This document shows positions 35,077 to 47,700 of a stretch of DNA of 64,000 bases, one piece after another. A program made the translations under genes and the position numbers. The stretch's first letter is position 1. Each line of letters begins with the position of its first letter. Location of the stretch: assembly GCA_018340375.1 (NCBI GenBank), contig JAFFJZ010000016.1, forward strand, positions 5,959,372 to 6,023,371, read 5' to 3'. The notes beneath the pieces were generated by a model, which was not told the DNA's origin, ran no database searches, and was given only the letters and a program-made list of their open reading frames with translations. The DNA is from Gonatopus flavifemur (lineage: Eukaryota > Arthropoda > Insecta > Hymenoptera > Dryinidae).

Positions 35077-35395
35077 GTCACATGATAAAAGGTGACATGT
35101 TTGCTTGGTCTTCAGATTTTTTTCATGACAAGAAGTCACAAGTTCTTGAATTTTGAAAAAAGAAAAACTAAAAAAAAAGTGAAAATGGACTAGTTATAAG
35201 GATTAAAATACTCCTAAGAAATGTTGAAAAACAAATTTTTTCGTTTCTCCAAGAGAAGATGAAAAATAATAGGTATCATCGCCCAAAATGTTTAAAGGAG
35301 AACTACAAAATAATCTAGGAAATTTATAACTTGTGACGTTCTGATTTTTCTCAAAATCTGTGAATTGAGAAAACTTGTTACGTTCTATCATGTGA
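35077..35395. mobile_element. MITE with GTCACATGATA ends
   Basis: The left end GTCACATGATAAAAGGTGAC and the complement of the right end GTCACATGATAGAACGTAAC pair. Internal blocks (CAGATTTTT, GTCACAAGTT) are also mirrored, so pairing spans roughly 80-100 bases per arm. It sits in the same intron as the preceding MITE. Confidence 0.75.
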
Positions 35396-36200
35396 CCATC
35401 GAAAGACTATTCAATCAATAGCCCATTTGAATCAATAAAGCTGTCGATGAAATGTCTTTCATTAACTGTCCATTACCCGTAATTCACTCATTTTATATTG
35501 AATGGAAATTTATATCGAGTTTCAACGTAAATGGTAACAAATGTATACTGATATTAAAAATCAGTGAAACGAATGATTTCTCACCTACTAATAAGTATCC
35601 GTTAGGTGATTGAAGCGCCACAAAAAAATTCAACTTTTGGAGTATGTTCCACTTTTTTGTGACACGTTTCCGAATTTCATAACTTTCATTCCACTTCGCT
35701 CTGACTTCATCCACCTCTTCGTTGTGACTGAATCAGCCAAGTTCTGCAGCGTCATATTCTGTGATACAAAAGTTGACTTTTAATGTGCTCATAGACTTAT
35801 GGATGCGGTTTGAGATGAATACTTCTACATTAAACGTGCAGTGATGATAAAGATATGAAAATTCAGATGAATAATAGATTATTGTTCTCATACCTTTAAC
35901 ACAGTATCAGTCAAAATGGTGCGCCACTCAGGATCATTTAGCGTGAAAAAAGCGAGAGCTTTTTTTCCATTCAACTTTTCAAAGAATTTACACCAATGCG
36001 GAGATTCTGAAATTAAAATCATTATAGCACTTCGGAGAAGCAGAAAAGAAGCAGAAAAATATGAATAAAATTTACTCTCCAGTTCAGCAGCTTTGGATGT
36101 ATCCACAGTTCCATCGGAAATAAGTTCTTGGGAATCACAGCTCACGTTTTGCTCGGCGTAATAATTGTGTTCGTTTGAAATTTCTTCCTCTAAAACTATT

Positions 36201-36774
36201 GAAATATTTGTTTTCAACCAGGCATTTGGAATAGTTGTTAACAATATTACAATTGAGATTAAAAAAAATGAAAAATTTATGACAAGAATTCTATGCTATT
36301 TAAAAATACTCAATGAAAAATGCATGCAACATAGATGCAAAATATATACTTCTCATGTGGGAAATATTTGTGCGACAACCATTTTTGAAGTATTGTAGGA
36401 ATTGGTAAATTCATTTCCCTAAAATCACATGGATCGCATTACATGATTCAGCATTAGCCGGTAATCAATTACATATAAATTGGAATATTACTTACTGTCT
36501 ATCACCTGCATTTTTGTATTATTTTCGAAGTACGATCATCCAATTCCCTACTAAATAACTTTTTTGCACGTAGATTGAAGTGCAGAGTAAACAAACGTGA
36601 TCTGGAAATGTGGTTATGGCATTGATGTGCGGCATTATCCCAGCGGTATCGATATTGAGGTTAGATTAATTTGGCTCGCCAATGTTGATTCAACATTGAT
36701 TGCAATGCTGCGCCAGTTTCGATTGCGCAACGTTGTTCACAAATGTTGCGTGATCACTCAAATTTTTCCCAGTG
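36201..36774. other. No recognised gene
   Basis: AT-rich flank between the 33.7-36.2-kb gene and the inverted duplication. Nothing supported. Confidence 0.4.
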
Positions 36775-37845
36775 TAGATGAAGTTTCAAAGAATCATTCC
36801 TGAACATCTCGAACTTTTCTATCAATACAGTCCTGAGTATTTCGGTCGGAATAAATCGTGCTCAGTCGATAAGTCCGTATCCTCATGATTGGTTTATTCG
36901 GATTATCATATCACGTATGTATGTTTGGTCGGAATAAACCGTGCTCAGTCGGTGAGTTCGTATCCTCTCTATCGGTTCATTCGAATTTCCATGTCACGTA
37001 TGTATTTCAGAATAAATGATATATTTCTTCATTCGCTCTTTTATTCTCCCCAAAATCCTCATTGTTGTAAATTGGTGTCGGTTGGAAATCAATATTCGTT
37101 TCGAATTTCCATTCGATTCTCACGTATCAGGAACGTGGAATGAAAAATTTCCTCCACGGGGACACCACGTATCTATTTCTTCGTTGAGGCCACGTAGCTG
37201 CAAGTGGAGGCGACGTGGATGGGTACCTCGCCACCACGTAGATACCACTCAAATTCCAACTGGATGGCCCCACAGTCACCATGTTCACCATTCCCAATAT
37301 GACTGTCCTTCCACGTCGCCTTTCCGTTCTCTCCACTTCTGTACCACGTTGCAGCAACGTTGTGCCCCGCGGACATTTCTCCGGCGCCTCAACGGAGACT
37401 CCCCTTCATTTCTCCCTAACGGCTACGTGGCCTCCACGTTGCTCAGGTGGAAGATCCACCGTTTTTCTACGTGGCCTCCACGGAGGTGTGCTGCGCGGGC
37501 TCCAAAGCTGGCAATGAAAAGTGATCGAAAGATATTTCATGTTTAGAAAATTGAAAAATAGAGTGACATTTCCGGCTCCGAGCCAACATGTCGAATTCGT
37601 CATGCCAAATTTTGAAATACACACGTACTCATCTTGAAGTTCAGGGTCCATGTACGCAAGATTTTCAATCCTCAAAGATATGTTCTTCCATTTTCGATGC
37701 AAAAATGTCAATAGAACTGATTGTTCGAATGGAAGAAGCCGTTTCCTCGTTTATGAACGAACATTACTCTTTTGGATCGCATTTCTGAGAAATCCTGATG
37801 ACAGATTCAGGAAGTTCAGACAATTCCACGTTAAGGATCTATTAC
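36775..37845 (+). repeat. Inverted duplication, copy B (partner at 8220-10035)
   Basis: Reverse complement of copy A without its extra 770 bases. At 36846 and 36928 there is an internal 82-base direct repeat (TCGGAATAAA, CGTGCTCAGTCG, ACGTATGTAT in both). From 37130 to 37490 the DNA is GC-rich with ten or more CCACGT/ACGTGG words. The longest frame (37016-37546) has no known domain and differs from the copy A frame by shifts, so I do not call a protein. Confidence 0.85.
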
Positions 37846-38203
37846 ATGCACGCGTTTATCGCATGCAGCAAACAGTAAAGTATCGCAAAACGCAAAATGT
37901 TCGTCGCACTCATGTAATACTCTTGTACGACAAAATTGCTGTGCAAATTCAAAACAAAATTCGGTGCTGCCTGTATAAAATAATTATTTCATAACCTATC
38001 ATCTGTTTGTTTCAATTATATGAGGCTTGAATGATATTTCATTACTTTCAATAAACTGATTGAATCTTGATGTTCCAATTATACAATCATGATCTTGAAT
38101 ATAATTCCACTAAACTGAACATACTGTTTGTACTCAATGGCGACGTCAGTAAAAGTCTGAAATAAAAGGGTTCTTCATTACATCATGTAAATTCTATGTT
38201 TAC
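37846..38203. other. No recognised gene
   Basis: AT-rich spacer between the duplication and the Tc1 relic, with no supported feature. Confidence 0.4.
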
Positions 38204-39441
38204 GTGTGCAAATGTGTTGAGCCGCTTTGTTGATATGTTTTCAAAGGCTTGCTAAGTCAGTTACTACGTTCATTCACAGTCGCCCAGCATTGTTTATTCG
38301 AGATCAAGTAATTTTGAAGTCAATATGTCGAGACATACGACTCTTGGGATTCGGGAAACCGTAATAAACCTTTCTAAACAAGGAAAGGCATCTCGTGGCA
38401 TTCCTGCTCTATTAAACATTGGTAAAAGTACTGTGAATAGAATAATCGGCAAATTTACTGCAACGCAGAGTCTTTCAGATCTTCCACAATCTGGTAGACC
38501 ACGGAAAACGACAGTACGTGTCAACGAAATCATTCAACGTAAATCTACGAGAGTTCTGAAAAAAACTCCATCTGAAATTTCTCAGGAATTCTGGGATGAA
38601 AACCCCGCGAACGTGAGTAGAAGCACTATATCATGTCATTCGAATGATGCAGGACTCTTTAGACGTGCTGGGGTAAAAAAACCTTCGATTAGCAAAAAGA
38701 ACCAGAAGGCCCGATTGGAATTTGCACGCGAATATCAACACTGGACTTCAAAGCAATGGGGTGAAGGACTTTTTTCCGATGGATCAGAGTTCAATCCAGT
38801 TGGGAGTGATGGGAAAAAATATGTTCGACGTCCCAAAGGCACGAGATACGATCCTCGGTATCAAATTCCAACAGACAAATATGGAGGTGGATCAGTCATG
38901 GTTGGAGGAGCTATGTCTCCGCGAAGGGTGGGTCCATTAGATGAGAATCAAGGCATCATGGATACCCGGTGATGTACCGAAATATTTCGACAGAAAGTAT
39001 GCTACCATACACCAAGAAAAAAATGCCCAAAGTTCGGATCTTCCAGCAGGATAATGATCTGAAACATAAGTTGAAGGTAGTCCAGAATTGTTCGAAAGGG
39101 CGAAAAGTGAAGCTTTCAGATCATCCAGCTCAATCCTCAGATCTGACCGCAACCGAGAGTTTGTGGGATTACCTTAGAAAACGCATTGCAACTGAAAGAA
39201 CATCCGGATAAAGGTGAACTATGACAAACTCTGCAGAAAGAATGGGAAGAAATACCTACGGACTGCGTTCAGCGCTTGATTCATTCAATGCCACGTCGAT
39301 GTACTGCTGTAATTGCTGCTGAGGGTATGGCTACTAAATATGAGTTAATAACCAACGAAATGATAACTTCTTCCAAGATTTTGTGGACTTTTATTGAATT
39401 ATATATCTAAAAAATCAGTACGGCCCATTACTTTTGCACAT
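38204..39441 (+). mobile_element. Tc1-type transposon relic (DD34E transposase broken)
   Basis: The ends are GTGCAAATGTGTTGAGCCG at the left and, as complement, GTGCAAAAGTAATGGGCCG at the right, the usual Tc1 style. The transposase frame starts at ATG 38325 (MSRHTTLGIRETVINLSKQG), with a paired HTH region and GRPRK linker. First catalytic Asp in LFSDGSEF (normally SDES.F, so Glu is replaced by Gly). A frameshift near 38970 moves the reading to the frame with FQQDNDLKH and ATESLWDYL; Asp to Glu spacing is 34. A second frameshift and a stop occur near 39210, before a C-terminal RLIHSMPRR block, to about 39411. Not functional as it stands. Confidence 0.85.
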
Positions 39442-39452
39442 TCTCATAACCA

Positions 39453-39602
39453 ATATTAGCTTCGTTCGTTCTAAGCTGTTCTGTGTTGCCCCAAAGTGCT
39501 CCAGGTATTTTTGATTGGCTCTTCTAGTTATAAGAATGAATTGATTGATTTGGTGCAAGTTGGGACAACTTGAAACATTTCAGAACGAACGAAGCTATTA
39601 TT
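39453..39602. repeat. Hairpin MITE of 150 bp
   Basis: AATATTAGCTTCGTTCGTTC at the left and the complement AATAATAGCTTCGTTCGTTC at the right give arms of about 48 bases with mismatches. It abuts the right end of the Tc1 relic. Confidence 0.8.
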
Positions 39603-40454
39603 GAACAGTGTACTAACAATCATCATTAGAAGTTTGTGAATTGCTTAATTTTGTAGTTCAATGAAATACCAATAGTTTAAGCATACTAATTTTTTTCCAA
39701 CTAGTATTATTTACTATAAATAAGCAATAATACGTTTGGCCCGAAACTTTTGCACACCACTGTAACTACACAGCTTCATAATTCGTTCAAATTATGATGC
39801 AGATGAACGACATTGATATACAGATAATTCTTGATTGGAAACTTTACGTTAATCAACAACTTATGAATACATATGCATTATCAAAACACTCATTTGTAAT
39901 ATGTGCATAATAATTTTACAGAGAATTATATCTGCATTCACCAGCCTATAATTACAATATATTATCTTCAACGTTGCTGTGGAACCTGAAACCAACCACA
40001 AACACGTAGTTCCAGTACATTGCACAAATCTTTGGAATTCGAATGAGTTGATTGGTTATATTTGAATTATTTTTCTTTATTTTCATGAAAATATTGAGTT
40101 TTCAATTTTCATGAGGAGTAGTACACTTATTAAACTAATTCTCTCTTATGCTCATAAGATTAAAGATTTTTTTCGCACTTTTATACAAACAGCATAATTA
40201 CTACAAGATATTTACAGTTTTTGAATGAAATTTATCTATACCATTCATTAGTTGACTTTAGATAAAATATGGTGCATATTAGTGTGCAATCTCGTGAAAC
40301 ATGTAGTGTCCATGAATAGGATTGTTACATGAGAATATAATAATAAATAATAACACCAATTATACAAAATAATGACGCAATAAATCTTAAAACTATCACT
40401 ACTGATCTTACTTGAATGATCGTGGACAGGAACTTATATGGAAATCTTTGGCTA
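39603..40454. other. Solo Tc1-type end at 39735-39768, otherwise nothing
   Basis: GGCCCGAAACTTTTGCACAC followed by CACTGTA at 39741-39768 is a classic Tc1-like terminus, with no partner found nearby. The remainder is AT-rich and featureless. Confidence 0.5.
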
Positions 40455-40840
40455 TATAAGTATGGACTGCTAGTCACTAACTTCAGAGAAATATTGTTCG
40501 CGTCACAGCACCTCTACTTTCACGGACTAAAATTTTGGAATTGGTGGGAATCGAGAAATAAATAATTATCACAAAAGCAGGTGATTTTTCAGATTATTTC
40601 ACTTGAAATTTTACAGAGAGCTAGAATTCTGACATATTCATTGATTATAAATCCGAACACCATGAATTCAATGCAATTAATTATATGCACTCGATTTCAT
40701 TTGTTGAATTACCGTCTTTTTGGTACCTCTGACATCACGGAATATCGGAATATCTCGCTAGATCTTGGAGATAGGACCCATACGGCTTTTATATAGAAAA
40801 AGTGGGGGGGGGGGGGGGGGACTAGCAGTCCATACTTATA
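40455..40840. mobile_element. MITE with perfect 21-bp TIR and a 17-G tract
   Basis: TATAAGTATGGACTGCTAGT plus C at 40455-40475 is the exact complement of 40820-40840. A run of 17 G residues (40804-40820) directly abuts the right terminal repeat. The interior is AT-rich, with no transposase. Perfect ends suggest a young insertion. Confidence 0.88.
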
Positions 40841-42111
40841 TTTTAGTTGTATTATAGTTGATTTTCTGGCTCTTCATTAGAGATATCTGGCAAATTTGTC
40901 ACAGTGCTGAGAATAAATGACTGGCTTGATAAATCAAACTAACATAGGAGCCTTCCGAAGTAGCTGACCTGACCAGGTGGTCAAGACCAGATCACTTTGA
41001 TTGGTTAAGAAGTGATCTGGTAGAAGGTACGAAAACAGCGTTGAGTCTGGATTTTCATTAGAACAGAAAAAAGAAATTAACCCATTCAGTTTCGAGGGAT
41101 TTTTTGTGTATGTTTTAAGTATATGAAAAAATTTCCTCCAAGGTGAAAAAATGAATTGCAGTAGATTTACTAAGTTGTTCGAAGAGCGTCTCAACACTGC
41201 ACTTTCCAATTCGCAGGAAAAATCGAGGCCGTGGTTCTTAATTAAAGATTCTCAATTGTTACATATTTTTCTTCTGTGTGCATCTACGAAACGCAGAAAA
41301 AATCGTTAACTCATAATTTTTCTTGGACTTGAATGAAAAAACGCGTTCTGTTCACCGAGAAACGACTTTGAGGTGCTAAAAACAAATGAAACCAGACTTT
41401 TTAACCAACTTTTTAGGTTCACATAGAAGAGAATTTTACCCTTTCAGTACGTACTGGGTCACTGTTGTCCAGGTGATTTCTCTCAAGACGAATTTTTCAA
41501 TACTTTCTAAATTTTCAAAGCACATGAAATCTAATCGTTGCCTAATTCCCAGTGCATAGCTCCATTCTGGGAAATTAGAAGTATGATGACGAATTTTGCT
41601 ATATTTTTTTCACCAATGTTTCTGTGTATAACAATGGCTAGGAATGAATGACCCATGTGCGAACTGATGAGGTGCCATTTTGTAGTGCGTACTAAAAGGT
41701 TCAATACCGACTGGAATTTTTGTTCGATTCAATATGTCGTGCAGTTTTTGAGTTATCACCCATACAGCACCAGGAGGTTTTCTGAACGTTGTAAAAACGG
41801 GTTTCATTTTACAGAGAACGTACAAATGACGTCTCAGGATGTTTAAAGAACGTTGTGTGTGTGCCCCAGTAGTGATGCCAGAAAGGGTGGGCCCTCAGTA
41901 CACCGAATGCTTCTTGCTCCGAATGCTCATTGTACCGAAAATCCATATTCTGAACGCCGATAGACCGAAATTTTATTATGCCGAAACCAATCAGATCCGC
42001 CAGTCTTGTAGAATACATGAGAAGTCGCCCTTTTCATCCAATCAAATACGTTCGGCACAAAGAACTTTCGGTCTATCAACGTTCGAGATATGAATTTTCA
42101 GCACAATGAGG
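40841..42111. other. No recognised gene
   Basis: At 41890-42070 CCGAA words recur at irregular spacing (ACCGAATGC, TCCGAATGC, ACCGAAAAT, ACCGAAATT). No other structure is supported. Confidence 0.4.
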
Positions 42112-42119
42112 ATTCGGTG

Positions 42120-42362
42120 CAGGTGGGTGCAACTCTATTGGAAATAAGGAAACATCATCTTAGTTCCTCCAAAGGAGTTAGGTCAGGTGGCGCTGTGATC
42201 TTTGTGATTTTATTCGACGCCTGCAGTCACGTGGTGACGAAGATTGATCACGTGACCGCATGCGTCAAATGAACTCACAACGATCACAGCGCCACCTGAC
42301 CTAATTTCTCTGAAGGAACTAGAACGATGTTTTCTTATTTCCAATAGAGTTGCATCCCCCTG
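42120..42362. mobile_element. hAT-type MITE, 243 bp, 8-bp target duplication
   Basis: ATTCGGTG occurs at 42112-42119 and at 42363-42370, flanking an element that begins CAGGTGGGTGCAACTC and ends GAGTTGCATCCCCCTG. Arms of about 90 bases pair with few mismatches, including TAGGTCAGGTGGCGCTGTGA. The centre includes GTCACGTGGTGAC-type sequence. The CAG terminus and 8-bp duplication place it with hAT. Confidence 0.92.
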
Positions 42363-42370
42363 ATTCGGTG

Positions 42371-43926
42371 TATTGGGGGCTCACCGTCAGAAAGGACCGT
42401 GTGGACGGAGAAATCACCCCCTCTTCTATAAACACTTTCAAAGCTTTTCATGTGTGTGAGTCACACGTATACGGAAGACTAATTATGTGAACGAGGAGGA
42501 AACCCTAGTGGAAATATTTCTCTGAAAATGTATGAGAATCTTTAAAAAAACTCTCAAAATTTGAACACTCCCTGTGAATCTCTGTGAACTTCCACAATAA
42601 TTCTGAATATCTTTGCGAATATTCTGGGGATTTCTGCAAAACTCTCAACATTGGAATTTGTACCCGGGAAGTACTCTAAGCGTTTGGAAAATCTACTCTG
42701 TGGCGACTAACCCACACAGCACCAAAGTTCAAAAAGGGTGCTCAATGCATTCATCTTGAATTCTTATAGTTCCAAATGAATTCTCTTATGAACTCTTTCT
42801 GAACTGTCGTTTTTTCTGGGAAAATATGCAAACTAAGTTTCTGAAACGTACTCTTTCTGTACTGTCTGGACACATCCACCAATTTAGAAATCTTGCGTTC
42901 ATAAAATAGACTGATAATCTGCTGTGATTGTTTATATCACTTTCCAAAGATATTTATTATATACTTTGAATATATAAAAACATCTACCTCCAAGCTCCAT
43001 GGGTTGATTTTTCCCCCTGTTATGAAAAATCACGAAACAACGCTGTTTTAAAAGGCTTTCTAATTCGGGACACTTCCTGGGAACCAGGGGGCATAATCTC
43101 AAATGGAACATTCTCACACGGATTTCTGCGCTGCCGTACGGTAGTACAGTGAACTATTTGCCATAGACACAACTAACACAATGAATCAACAAATCACACC
43201 GGCTCGTCCATATAGACAGTATATAGACAGTATAGGCGGCCGCCTGGGGCGGCAAGATTTAGGGGGCGGCAAAATTTGGAAAAACAACAAAATCCTAGAA
43301 ATCATGAGTAAGAACCATACTGAACATACACATACACATGACACACAAAATACTCATGAGAAACATTCTCTGTCTTCCTAAGAATTCATGGTGGTTCAAT
43401 TACTGAATAAGAATTACAATTTTCCTCTAAAAAAGAGATTTTCCTCTAAAAAAAGTGTTTTGCAAAAGTCTTCATGCATAAATTTCAGTACACATTTTAC
43501 AAGGAATAAGTTATTTTTTAATTCAGTTTCAGAATGGCATCAGAAAGATGACCTGGTGAATAATGATAATTAGGTGATGTATGCAAGACATCAAATGTCG
43601 ATTGAGTGAGAGCCTAGTTATCATCCGACAATAGTATTCAACATTGTCTCGCAGCAGTATTGGAAGCAGTATCCTAAACAGCACCGAAAACCAACGTATC
43701 AATGGTTTCACAGATTTTCGTTTTCAAAAGTCCGTTTTCCAAACGTCTCGAGAACATTGGTTTATCATGTTGGAATACACGTTTCGATGATGTTTTCTTA
43801 CGTATGCTATGGTACGTTCTCAGAATGTTGTCGAAACATCATATGAAAACCAAGTATTTTATTCTCCACCTGCACAAAAGTGTATTCATGTAGGTATTTA
43901 TGGTGAATCGTAAGCAGAAATTCGTA
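42371..43926. other. No recognised gene; possible transposon end at 43225-43275
   Basis: GGCGGCCGCCTGGGGCGGCA followed by GGGGGCGGCAAAATTTGG is GC-rich and resembles, in inverse orientation, the 48410-48452 sequence (GCCTAGGGCGGCAAAATACC). They might be the two ends of one element disrupted by the LINE between them, but this is weak. The rest is unremarkable. Confidence 0.4.
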
Positions 43927-44343
43927 CCCTGCAAAAAATTTCCCGTAGAAAACGATAAAATTTTGCCTATGGGTTTCAATGCGGTTCCTGAAACTGGAAT
44001 TCCGATGCTGTATCGTGAATTATTTACGATAGAATTCTGTCGATTCTTATCGTATTCTATAGGATTTAAGAAAAATTTACGTGGTTCTGAAGTGAACTTC
44101 CCATAGACAAAGTATTAATTATTTGGAGAGTTATAACCTTTTTTTTGCGAATAATTAATTTTTCTACTACAGGAATTTTACGATAGAACCAGGTACATTT
44201 CTCAAATCCTGTAGGATGCGATAAGAATCAATAGAATTCTATCGTAAATGCACGATACAGCATGGGGATTCCAATTTTAGAAACCGTATTGAAACTCGTA
44301 AGAAAAATTTTATCGTCTTCTATGGGACATTTTTAGCAGAGTA
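43927..44343. mobile_element. Foldback MITE, arms of about 190 bp
   Basis: CGTAGAAAACGATAAAATTT, ATGCTGTATCGTG, TTTACGATAGAATTCT and TTCTTATCG in the left half recur as complements in the right half. The outer ends are CTGCAAAAAATTTCCC and the complement of GGGACATTTTTAGCAG. The loop lies near 44110-44160. No coding frame. Confidence 0.8.
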
Positions 44344-44710
44344 GGATTTTGTGTTTTACTTATGAATATCCTGTTGAAAAATCCATGAAGTTGCATAATA
44401 AGAACATTTTCTTATGAACTGCAATAAGATACCATTCAATTTTGAATCGCTTCATTGGAAAGTTGTAATATGTGTTCTGTTTTTCCTCCATGCAAGATTC
44501 ATAGGTTAACAGAAGACTATCGTATTTTCGGTGCATTCATCTTTTGTTCTATTGTGTGTTGAAGTAATATTGTATGGAGAACCGACGTCTACTAAGGGTT
44601 GATCAGCAATTTTTCATTTGAACGAGTTTTCAAGTGAGGCAAGTTCTGATTATAATGAATTTTGAAGTATATTATGTGCGTGAGAATTAGAATATCCTCC
44701 CCGTGGATGA
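44344..44710. other. No recognised gene; may include the LINE 5' leader
   Basis: AT-rich up to about 44690, after which the composition changes to that of the LINE leader. The exact 5' end of the LINE is not defined. Confidence 0.4.
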
Positions 44711-47700
44711 TTGCGGGTCTTCCAGGGGGATATTCATGATACCCTGTCCTTGATATCCTTTTTATCCATCCCTGGTAGTATCTGCTTCCTTTACGTGGTG
44801 GGGAGGATAAGTATCTCAGAGTCGGATCTTTTTTTTGAGTGGAATAAGCTACTCAAGAGAAAGAATACAAACTGGGAGAAACGAAATCATCCTAATGCCA
44901 GAAACATCGGCAAAATTAAACGGAAGGAGAGCAAGGGGGAACTACCTTCCTTGACATGTTTCAATACTTCCCGAAGAAATGGAACCTTTTCCTAACCTGG
45001 AATATTATGTAACAAAAACAAACAAACAAATTAATAAATACATGATGGCGCTCTCTCGGGTAAAATATTCCGGAGGTAAACTAGTCTCCCGTTCGGATCT
45101 CCGGGTGGAGGCTGCTCGAGGAAGCTTCATCAGCAAGGCACGAAAACCGAAGAATAGGATAGGGAAAAGAAACAACATTCTTCGAGTCGGAGCGTGGAAT
45201 GTTAGATCACTGAGGCAAGCGGGAAAATTAGAAAATTTGAAATTGGAAATGAATAGGTTGAATATGGACGTAATGGGGATCAGCGAAATGAGATGGCCAC
45301 AAGAGGGCGATTTCTGGGGTGGGGATTATAGAATAATTCATACAGGATCAAAGAACGGTCAAGCAGGTGTAGGAATTGTAATGCATAAAAGGGTAGGAAA
45401 TAGAATAGGAAATTATTTGCAACATAATGAACGTGTGATGATGGTTAGAATCAGAACAAAACCGGTAGACACAGTCATAGTCCAAGTATACATGCCCACA
45501 TCTGCATATTCGGAGGGAGATATTGAAAAAACGTACGAAGAAATAGAAGAAGTGATAGGATATGTGGAGGGAGAAGAGAATTTGATGGTGATGGGGGATT
45601 GGAATGCGGTAGTAGGACAAGGAAAAGAGGACAACATTATAGGAGATTTCTCGTTAGGGAGGAGGAACGATAGAGGACAACGTTTAGTCGAATTTTGTGA
45701 AAATCATAAGATGGTTATCACAAACACTTTATTCGAAAATCATCCAAGAAGAATCTACACTTGGAACATGCCAGGAGATACAGCAAGATACCAAATTGAT
45801 TACATATTAGTGGAACAAAAATTTAGAAACCAAGTGAAAAACTGTAAAACTTATCCCAGTGCAGATATAGATAGTGATCATAATATGTTGATGATGAAAT
45901 GTTCTCTGAAATTCAAATCTCTGAAGAAGAAAAGGAAAATGCAGAAAAGATGGAATTTGAAGAACCTCAAGCAAGAACAAACACATGAGGCATTCGAGAA
46001 AATGTTGGATGAAAAATTGGGAGATCAAAAAGAGAAAGACTTGGGAATAGAGAGATGGACAAAGATGAAGGGGAATATGAGAGAATGTGCGGATAAGATT
46101 TTGAAGAATAATGGAGGAGAACCTAAAAACCCATGGATAACGGGAGAAATCTTAGAATTGATAAATGAAAGAAGAAAATACAAGAATAATGATACCCAAG
46201 GAAGCCAGCAACGATACAAATCATTGAGAAATGAAATAATATGAGAATCAAGGGAAGCAAAAGAACAGTGGTTAGAAGAGAAATGTCAGGAAATAGAAAT
46301 AGGATTGCATTTGGGAAAAATAGATGAAGCATATAGGATTATTAAAAGATTTTTCGGACAAATGAAATCTAGAAGCAATAAGATTAGAAACTCTCTAGGA
46401 CGACAATTGATAAAAACGGAAGAGGAAATAGAACAGTGGATCAATCATTTGGAAGACTTGTATAGAGGAAACGATGATATAGCACTTTTAGAGAAGGAGG
46501 AGGATGTAGATGAGGAAGAATTGGGAGATTCGATATTGAGATCAGAATTCGACAAGGCTTTGAAAGGATTGAAAAATAATGAAGCGCCAGGCATAGATGG
46601 CATAAGTGCGGACCTTATAAAAGCCTCCAGTGAAGGAACTCGCGACGCACTGTTTGAATTGATCAGAGATATGTACGGAAAAGGAGAAGTACCAGAAGAT
46701 TTCCAAAAGAATAAAATTGTCGCTATCCCGAAAAAACAAGGGGCAGACAAATGCGAGAACTACAGAACGATCAGTTCAACTTCACATGCTTCGAAAATAC
46801 TGACCAAAATTATATACAGGAGGATGGGAAATAAAATAGAGAGTGGATTGGCAGAAGATCAGTTTGGTTTTAGAAAAGATAGGGGAACGCGAGAAGCAAT
46901 CTTAGCACTCAGGGCAGTAATAGAGAAAAGGATAGCGCTGAAGAAATCTGTGTACATAGGTTTTGTAGATATACAAAAGGCTTTCGATAATGTGGACTGG
47001 GAGAAGATGTTTGCGATCCTGAAGGAGGTGGGAATAAATTAAAAAGATAGAAAAATAATATACGAATCATAAAAGAATCAAAGTGCAATAATAGACATGG
47101 AGGGTCAGGAAGGGGAAGCACAAATAAGGAGAGGGGTGAGACGAGGATGCTCATTATTGCCACTGATTTCCGATTCATATATGGAAGAAGCAATGAACGA
47201 AGTGAAGGAGGAAATCCAATCGAAATTAGAGATTCAGGGAGAAAATATAAGTATGTTGAGATTCCCGGATGACATAGCTACATTGGCCACGAGTAGTACT
47301 GAGTTAGAAAATATTCTCAACACTATGAGAATATTATTTTCGGGAAACTATCGTATCAATATCAATGAAGACGGAACAAAATTCATGTTGTGTACAGCAG
47401 CGAAAACAGCTAGAAGAACGAAAATCAAAATAGATACCGAGACAATTGAACAGGTGAAAGAATTCAAACATCTAGAAAGCATAATTACAGGAAGCGGCGA
47501 AAGCGAAAGAGGTATAAGAGCGAGAATAGCACAAGGGAAACAGGTTTGTCACCAAAAGGAACAGTTATTATGCTCAAAAAATATAAGTTCGGGAGTGAAG
47601 AAGAAATTCTTGAGCAGTTACGTTTGGAGCACAGCATTATATGGTTGCGAAACTTGGACAATGGGGAAAACTGATCAACGAAGACTTGAAGCTTTTGAAA

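Larger units (their letters stand above)
33674..36200 (-). pseudogene. Multi-exon gene of an uncharacterised hymenopteran family, frame-broken
   Basis: Function unknown. The terminal exon 34006-33674 starts after CCTAG and encodes HGLSCRPFFVISGTLNSPTK, then LEAVDVCLKCILAV and a WIFMERNVYGI block. The 68-bp intron 34007-34074 has GTTCGT/CCTAG ends. Exon 34609-34075 begins after TTTTTGTTTAG with LEDDFKVLRPIQDEAPFVKW and ends VKHIE. It is 535 nt, not a multiple of 3, though both borders are phase 0, and the reading must jump frame near 34340-34390, so one base was gained or lost. An upstream exon ends at 35589 with SPNGYLL|GTAGGT, joining in phase 0. Another ends at 35894 (DTVLK|GTATGAG). The layout recalls uncharacterised proteins of wasps and ants. 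The phase between the two upstream exons is not resolved. Two MITEs lie in its intron. Confidence 0.55.

Noticed and set aside
41864..42090. CCGAA-rich sequence as a regulatory array
   Set aside because: The words are spaced irregularly and no terminal repeat or known site pattern fits.
45348..45637. Minus-strand frames of about 90 codons within the LINE
   Set aside because: Shadows of the plus-strand endonuclease frame, with no independent support.
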